Below, in pieces: positions 30,440 through 34,199 of a stretch of DNA of 34,199 nt. Numbering within the stretch: the first letter of the stretch is position 1; every line of letters begins with the position of its first letter. Location of the stretch: NCBI GenBank assembly GCA_050050615.1, contig JASFTV010000003.1:1-34199 (forward strand), in the 5' to 3' direction. The position numbers were made by a program, and so were the translations under genes. The stretch is from JASFTV01 sp050050615 (GTDB lineage: Bacteria; Desulfobacterota; DSM-4660; Desulfatiglandales; HGW-15). The notes beneath the pieces are model-generated. The model searched no databases and had not been told where the DNA came from. It saw only the letters and a list, made by a program, of their open reading frames with translations.

Positions 30440-31687
30440 TCAGTGGTCACAAATGTTATTTCCCGTCACCAAGGTGTTTGAAAGGTATTGATGGACCAGC
30501 GACTCGGGAGAATCCGCAGGTGCTCCGGTGACCACTTTGATGCCGTTCTCATTGAACAATTGCTGGGCTCTGGCACCCATGCCCCCGGCGATAATGATCT
30601 GCGCGCCTTGTTCATGGAGCCATCTTGGCAAAACGCCCGGTTCATGGGGCGGTGGCACATGCATCGATTTGCCCTTGATTTTTCCATTCTCAGTTTCAAT
30701 CAGGGCAAACTGCTCGCAATGCCCAAAATGGGCTGAAAGCTTGCCCCCGGCCACTGGGATAGCAAACAACATCTTTGGACCTGTATCAGGCTTTTTAACG
30801 CTTGTTTCCTTTCTTTCCTCCATAAGAGCAGATACCTCCGTCTTCGTAAGTTTTATGATCTGTTCCACCATCTTGTGGAATTGCCGGACAAAGGGAAGCT
30901 GCTGACCATCGAGACTTGCCAGACTGCCCATGTCCCCTCTTTTGACAAACTCAGGCTCTATAGGCAAGCTTGCTAACAGCGGCAAGTTTTCCTTTTTTGC
31001 GATGAATTGGCCTCCACGCGCACTAAACAGATCAATTCTTTTTCCGCAATGCGGACACTCAAGTCCGCTCATATTCTCGACAATACCCAGAATCGCCAAG
31101 TTCACATGTCGGCAAAAATTTATGGACTTTCTTACGTCAGCCAGTGAGATTTCCTGCGGTGTAGTGACAACGATCGCTTTCGCATCCGGTATTGTCTGGG
31201 CTATGGTCAAAGGCTCATCCCCGGTCCCAGGGGGTGAATCAATGATGAGATAGTCCAGATCAGGCCAGTCAATGTCAGAAATAAACTGCCTGATAACGCC
31301 GATTTTGAGGGGCCCTCTCCATATGGTGGCCATGTCCTTGTTTTCGCCCATGAGGGACTCAATGGATATGACCTGCATGTTCGGGATAAAAGTGACGGGA
31401 GTTGCCTTCCCATTTTCTGATACAGACTGAATATTCCCCTTAAGACCCAGCAGTCGCGGTATGCTTGGGCCATGGAGGTCGATGTCCATAAGCCCTACCC
31501 TATGACCCTTTCTGGTAAGTGCTAAAGAGAGATAGGCAGCGATACTGCTTTTGCCTACGCCTCCTTTTCCGCTCATGACCAGAATCTTGTTCTTGATATG
31601 ACTCAACATTTCCTTGATCTCTGCGTCCTGCATCTGATGTTTGTCTTGATGGCTCTTGAACCCTGAAGATTCGTGTCCGTTTGGCAT
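30440..31687 (-). CDS. Mrp/ApbC-type Fe-S carrier ATPase fused to a NifX-like domain
   Basis: The 415-residue protein has two parts. Residues about 30-290 are an Mrp/NBP35-type P-loop ATPase: Walker A MSGKGGVGKSS (about 38-48), DIDLHGPSIPRLLG, IIDSPPGTGDEPLTI and the C211-x2-C214 motif (ECPHCGK) that holds a bridging [4Fe-4S] cluster in dimers. Residues about 307-415 are a NifX/NifB C-terminal-like domain (MLFAIPVAGGKLSAHFGHCEQF, HEQGAQIIIAGGMGARAQQL) that in relatives binds iron-molybdenum-type clusters. The fusion suggests delivery of metal clusters to the NifX-like proteins encoded beside it. The ATG at 31687 has AGGAGG upstream; a GTG at 31699 overlaps that site. A large palindrome separates it from the upstream gene. 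Confidence 0.92.
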   Translation of the reverse strand: MPNGHESSGFKSHQDKHQMQDAEIKEMLSHIKNKILVMSGKGGVGKSSIAAYLSLALTRKGHRVGLMDIDLHGPSIPRLLGLKGNIQSVSENGKATPVTFIPNMQVISIESLMGENKDMATIWRGPLKIGVIRQFISDIDWPDLDYLIIDSPPGTGDEPLTIAQTIPDAKAIVVTTPQEISLADVRKSINFCRHVNLAILGIVENMSGLECPHCGKRIDLFSARGGQFIAKKENLPLLASLPIEPEFVKRGDMGSLASLDGQQLPFVRQFHKMVEQIIKLTKTEVSALMEERKETSVKKPDTGPKMLFAIPVAGGKLSAHFGHCEQFALIETENGKIKGKSMHVPPPHEPGVLPRWLHEQGAQIIIAGGMGARAQQLFNENGIKVVTGAPADSPESLVHQYLSNTLVTGNNICDH

Positions 31688-31811
31688 GCTCTTTTCCACC
31701 TCCTATTCCTTTGTCTTTCTTAATAGCTTGGCATCGTTCAAAAGTATTGGCACGGCATGAAGCCTTTGCGATGATTCATTTTCATTTCAAAGCAGGCCAT
31801 GACCTTTTCGA

Positions 31812-31957
31812 AAGGGGATATCTCACAAAAAATCCCACCTGACCTTCCAGTGGCCGGAAATTCGGGGTTCCTGCCCGGAAACATCTGGGAATCTCCCATG
31901 AACAGGTTGAACCCCGAATTTCCGGTCACCGTCCAAGAACCAAATAGATATCCCCTT
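31812..31957. repeat. 146-bp nested palindrome
   Basis: Outer arms AAGGGGATATCT (31812-31823) and AGATATCCCCTT (31946-31957) are exact. Inner 21-base arms 31850-31870 and 31909-31929 match with one mismatch (core CCGGAAATTCGGGGTTC). A terminal TGGGA-ATC-TCCCA hairpin (31886-31898) caps it. Spacing between outer and inner arms is unequal (26 and 16 bases). It fills most of the 350-base spacer 31688-32037, which has no gene; short ORFs across it merely read through the palindrome. Confidence 0.8.
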
Positions 31958-32037
31958 GAGAAAAGTGGGACGGCCTGCAAAACGCAGAAGCGCTTCGAAC
32001 CCGGTCCATACCGACACTCTTGAACGTTACTAATAGC

Positions 32038-32475
32038 TTAGGCCTCTGACTGTTTGCCATGGTCTTCTCCTTTTACCCTCGGTCTCTTTTTCAGGGACTT
32101 CTTCAAATCCAAGGACTGGATATTTTGTCTTAAACCATTCCTTTTGAAACCCGGCATCAAGAACCTCGATTGAGATAGATTCCCTTGAAGGCACCCCCGG
32201 ATAACATCCTCTGCATGCCCTGAGATACCTGGGATAACGCTGACACCGGATGCGGTAAGCATCCTTAAAAAGGGGCGTGATACGGCACCGCATATCAGGA
32301 TATCTACGCCCAAGGCTTGAATACGAAAGCGGCGTCGTGATAAGTCGTGTTCATCAAAGTATATTTCAAGGCGAGCCGCCTCACTTTGATCTTCTATATC
32401 AAGAACCAAAAGCCTCGAGGCTGTGTCCAAAACAGGGGATATCTTGTTTTCCCAGATCGGCATGGCTAACCTCAT
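32038..32475 (-). CDS. NifX/NifB-C-terminal-like protein
   Basis: This 145-residue protein has the dinitrogenase iron-molybdenum cofactor-binding fold in its first 105 residues: MRLAMPIWENKISPVLDTASRLLVLDIE, then RRFRIQALGVDILICGAVSRPFLRMLTASGVSVIPGISGHAEDVI. It ends in a basic tail (LKKSLKKRPRVKGEDH). It is the most divergent of the four NifX-like domains here: the usual FGR(A/C) motif is absent, replaced by LDTASR. AGAGGGGG lies 7 bases before the ATG. No nitrogenase genes are present, so nitrogen fixation is not implied. A metal-cluster or small-molecule binding role in the ORP-like set is inferred. Confidence 0.85.
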   Translation of the reverse strand: MRLAMPIWENKISPVLDTASRLLVLDIEDQSEAARLEIYFDEHDLSRRRFRIQALGVDILICGAVSRPFLRMLTASGVSVIPGISGHAEDVIRGCLQGNLSQSRFLMPGFKRNGLRQNIQSLDLKKSLKKRPRVKGEDHGKQSEA

Positions 32476-32519
32476 AGCAAACCCCCTCTTGCCTCATTCG
32501 GCCTTTTAAAAGAATCGAC

Positions 32520-33077
32520 CTAGCTTTTCTTTTCCAGTTTTCTGATCATGTCTTGAATCTCTTCCATTTGCTTCTTCAGCTCCGAAGCCTGCTCCTTGAG
32601 GAAACTCAACGCCTCCTCTTTGGAAGATGGAGCAGGACCAACCTGATCGAAACCAGACATACGCATACCACGGCCTCTGCCCCTGGCTCGTCCCATGCCT
32701 CGGCCCAAACCACGGCCCATGCCATAATGACCGCTCACATTGGGCTCGCTCGTACTCCTCAGATCACCTCGCCTGTAATTCTCTATGGCCTCTCTTACGC
32801 TTCCTGTCTGACCAACAAACAGTTCAATCCCGGCTGCGGAAAGGGTTCGTAATGCATTCGGGCCACAATTGCCCGTGATGACCACCTTGGCTCCCTTTGA
32901 AACGACAAATTGGGCGGATTGAATGCCAGCACCACCACCCAGAGCAATACTATCATTGGGAAAGGCATCAAAACTCATATCTTCTATTTCTACGATCAGA
33001 AAATAGGCACACCGACCAAAACGCGGGTCAATGAGTGAATCCAATTGATCTCCCTCGGAGCTTACAGCTACCTTCAT
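32520..33077 (-). CDS. NifX-like protein with Gly/Arg-rich linker and C-terminal coiled coil
   Basis: Residues 1-105 are a NifX-like cluster-binding domain (MKVAVSSEGDQLDSLIDPRFGRCAYF, GAGIQSAQFVV, VVITGNCGPNALRTLSAAGIELFVG). Next come a Gly/Arg/Met-rich segment (about 117-142, MGRGLGRGMGRARGRGRG) and a predicted coiled coil to the end (KEEALSFLKEQASELKKQMEEIQDMIRKLEKK). The latter two regions resemble the small DUF5320-type proteins often encoded next to NifX proteins, here fused. AAGGGG lies 11 bases before the ATG. It is 41 bases downstream of the FmdB-like gene and belongs to the same operon. Confidence 0.87.
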   Translation of the reverse strand: MKVAVSSEGDQLDSLIDPRFGRCAYFLIVEIEDMSFDAFPNDSIALGGGAGIQSAQFVVSKGAKVVITGNCGPNALRTLSAAGIELFVGQTGSVREAIENYRRGDLRSTSEPNVSGHYGMGRGLGRGMGRARGRGRGMRMSGFDQVGPAPSSKEEALSFLKEQASELKKQMEEIQDMIRKLEKKS

Positions 33078-33116
33078 TCGCTAGTTTCCCCTTTCATTCT
33101 TGTATTGCCGAAGCTT

Positions 33117-33359
33117 TCAGTCTCGCCTGCACCCTCCTCCTGAAGAGCAGGGAGGCGTTTCGCACCGTTCATCACGACCGCAACAGGTGTGGCCAAGCCT
33201 CCTTTCCATAGTAGATCCGACAAAGGATGATACGGAGATGATCTTTACCATCTCCCCACTTCCACAGTTCCGGCAAACGATCTGTTCATCCTCCCCCGGC
33301 CCGGTTAAAAACTCGGATATGGCGCCGCATGACCTGCATCGATACTCGTAGATCGGCAT
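33117..33359 (-). CDS. FmdB-family zinc-ribbon protein
   Basis: The 80-residue protein starts with the FmdB family signature MPIYEYRCRSCGAISEFL, and CRNCGSGEMVKI supplies the second Cys pair of a zinc ribbon (two CxxC pairs). The C-terminal tail is Cys-rich (HTCCGRDERCETPPCSSGGGC), as in related anaerobe proteins. Members are annotated as regulators because of an old link to formamidase operons; the true function is unknown. GAGGGGGT lies 6 bases before the ATG. It sits between two NifX-like genes. Confidence 0.9.
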   Translation of the reverse strand: MPIYEYRCRSCGAISEFLTGPGEDEQIVCRNCGSGEMVKIISVSSFVGSTMERRLGHTCCGRDERCETPPCSSGGGCRRD

Positions 33360-33429
33360 TCCGACCCCCTCTCTGCACGCCGCTCACCCCCGCGTCATAC
33401 GGCACTGAGCAAGCGGCCTTTTCTATGTT

Positions 33430-33792
33430 TCATACCCAATGCCCTTCCACATTCGCCTCTTTGGCTGGGGAATACCTTTCTTCTAGATAGGCCTTGATCG
33501 CATCCTTGATTTTGCCCTTGACGCCCGTCACAACCTCCACACCCGCTGCCTGGAGCACTTTGAAGGCCTTGGGGCCGCAGTTTCCCGTCATGACCACGTC
33601 TGGTTTGTATCCAATGATATTCTGGGCCGACTGGATACCCGCACCTTGTGGAAGGCTCAGGCTCTGTGTGTTCTCGATGACATCAAAAGCCATGGTTTTG
33701 GTATCAACGAGTAAGAATCTCCAAGCTCTGCCAAACCTGGAATCCACTTCAGCCTTGAGATCCTTACCTTGAGTCGTAACGGCGACTCGCAT
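33430..33792 (-). CDS. NifX-family / orange-protein-like protein
   Basis: The 120-residue protein is a single NifX-like domain: MRVAVTTQGKDLKAEVDSRFGRAWRFLLVDTKT, SLPQGAGIQSAQNIIG, DVVMTGNCGPKAFKVLQAAGVEVVTG. By size and motifs it is the closest in this window to the orange protein of Desulfovibrio, which binds a molybdenum-copper sulfide cluster; that cofactor is not shown here. It has one cysteine (in GNCGPKAF). GGAGG lies 11 bases before the ATG. It is the first gene of the minus-strand operon and follows the sigma-54 promoter at 33852. Confidence 0.9.
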   Translation of the reverse strand: MRVAVTTQGKDLKAEVDSRFGRAWRFLLVDTKTMAFDVIENTQSLSLPQGAGIQSAQNIIGYKPDVVMTGNCGPKAFKVLQAAGVEVVTGVKGKIKDAIKAYLEERYSPAKEANVEGHWV

Positions 33793-33851
33793 CTTTCATT
33801 GCACCTCCGTTCTTCTCTTACAGTGTGGGAAAGGGATGTACTTTTTTGAAT

Positions 33852-33868
33852 AGCACTTTCTGTGCCAC
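33852..33868 (-). promoter_or_regulatory. Sigma-54 (-24/-12) promoter of the NifX/ORP-like operon
   Basis: Read on the minus strand, TGTGGCACAGAAAGTGCTA has a perfect TGGCAC -24 element and GTGCT at -12, with GG to GC spacing of 10. It is about 60 bases upstream of the first NifX-like gene. TATGCAA repeats at 33973 and 34006, exactly 33 bases apart, and the GCATA-N5-TATGC palindrome at 33996-34010 may be activator sites. The spacer 33793-34082 has no gene. Confidence 0.7.
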
Positions 33869-34082
33869 ATTCTAAAAGAGGGCAGGTTTATTTTAATGGC
33901 TTGAAATCAGGAAAGAATTCTGTGGAGCACCCCTTCGGTGAAAAAGAGACGAGGCATTAGACACATTTCATTTATGCAATGGTAAAGAGATTAGAGCATA
34001 GCAAATATGCAACTTTCTTGTGCTTTGTCTGATCGATGGAAATCTATTTGAGATTCAAGAAAGATTGGGTTGTGGAAAGTGC

Positions 34083-34199
34083 CTATTCTGTTTTTCGGTT
34101 TCCCTTTGGTATCTCGATGTTGAGGCGCTTGATTTTGCGCCAGAGCGTGGTTGGATGGATGCCCATTTGGGCGGCCGTGGCCGTCCTGTTCCAGTCGTT
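34083..34199 (-). CDS. C-terminal end of a sigma-54-dependent activator (partial)
   Basis: The minus strand enters the window with a reading frame ending in TAG at 34083-34085. Its 38 residues NDWNRTATAAQMGIHPTTLW, then RKIKRLNIEIPKG, are a Fis-type helix-turn-helix as found at the end of NtrC-family activators. The rest of the gene is outside the window. In Desulfovibrio ORP clusters a dedicated sigma-54 activator regulates the genes, so this one is the likely controller of the promoter at 33852. Confidence 0.85.
   Translation of the reverse strand, partial: NDWNRTATAAQMGIHPTTLWRKIKRLNIEIPKGNRKTE

Noticed and set aside
31738..32023. Overlapping short ORFs on both strands across the nested palindrome
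   Set aside because: They simply read through the inverted repeat and have no ribosome sites or family features.
27431..33792. A nitrogen-fixation (nif) cluster, suggested by NifX- and NifU-like genes
   Set aside because: No nifH, D, K, E, N or B radical-SAM gene is present; the set fits orange-protein-type clusters better.

Overview
The window looks like part of a chromosome from an anaerobic, sulfate-reducer-type Desulfobacterota (former Deltaproteobacteria). This is inferred from gene content: an HdrA-like flavin/iron-sulfur electron-transfer protein, ferredoxin-containing MinD-family ATPases, several NifX/orange-protein-like proteins, many NtrC-type sigma-54 regulators, and PAS kinases with Cys-rich sensor loops. 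No phage, transposase, CRISPR array, tRNA or rRNA was seen.

Region 1 (185-8156, all minus strand) is a housekeeping operon. In transcription order it reads yjbQ, phoH, a PgpH-like 7TM-HD phosphodiesterase, ybeY, pdxJ, acpS, nnrE/nnrD fusion and tsaE. Genes overlap or lie a few bases apart, except for a 260-base gap between ybeY and pdxJ that holds a long inverted repeat. Region 2 (8157-10324) is a mostly empty 750-base spacer followed by an MFS exporter.

Region 3 (10591-23251, plus strand) is the most unusual part. It encodes a REC-PAS-histidine kinase, a GAF-histidine kinase, an NtrC-type activator, a 1438-residue protein with two receiver domains fused to an HdrA-like protein that itself carries an inserted NADPH-dependent GltD/NfnB-like module, a second REC-PAS-kinase, a small Cys-motif protein, and a GcvH-like protein with two more copies of that Cys motif. 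Strong -24/-12 (sigma-54) promoters precede the HdrA fusion and the Cys-motif/GcvH genes. Two 18-bp palindromes resembling NtrC-type enhancers sit upstream of the first. The picture is phosphorelay signalling tied physically and genetically to an electron-transfer flavoenzyme.

Region 4 (23408-26931, minus strand) is a second two-component operon: a histidine kinase with an N-terminal Rossmann-like domain, an NtrC-type regulator and an archaemetzincin protease.

Region 5 (27431-34199, minus strand) resembles the anaerobe-specific orange-protein (ORP) clusters of Desulfovibrio. It holds three NifX-like proteins, an FmdB-type zinc ribbon, an Mrp-NifX fusion, a small zinc-ribbon protein, a NifU-like scaffold and two MinD/ferredoxin ATPases. 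A -24/-12 promoter precedes it, and the C-terminus of a sigma-54 activator enters at the right edge.

Several families of diverged dispersed repeats and long palindromes occupy the spacers. All function statements rest on reading motifs by eye; no database search was run.
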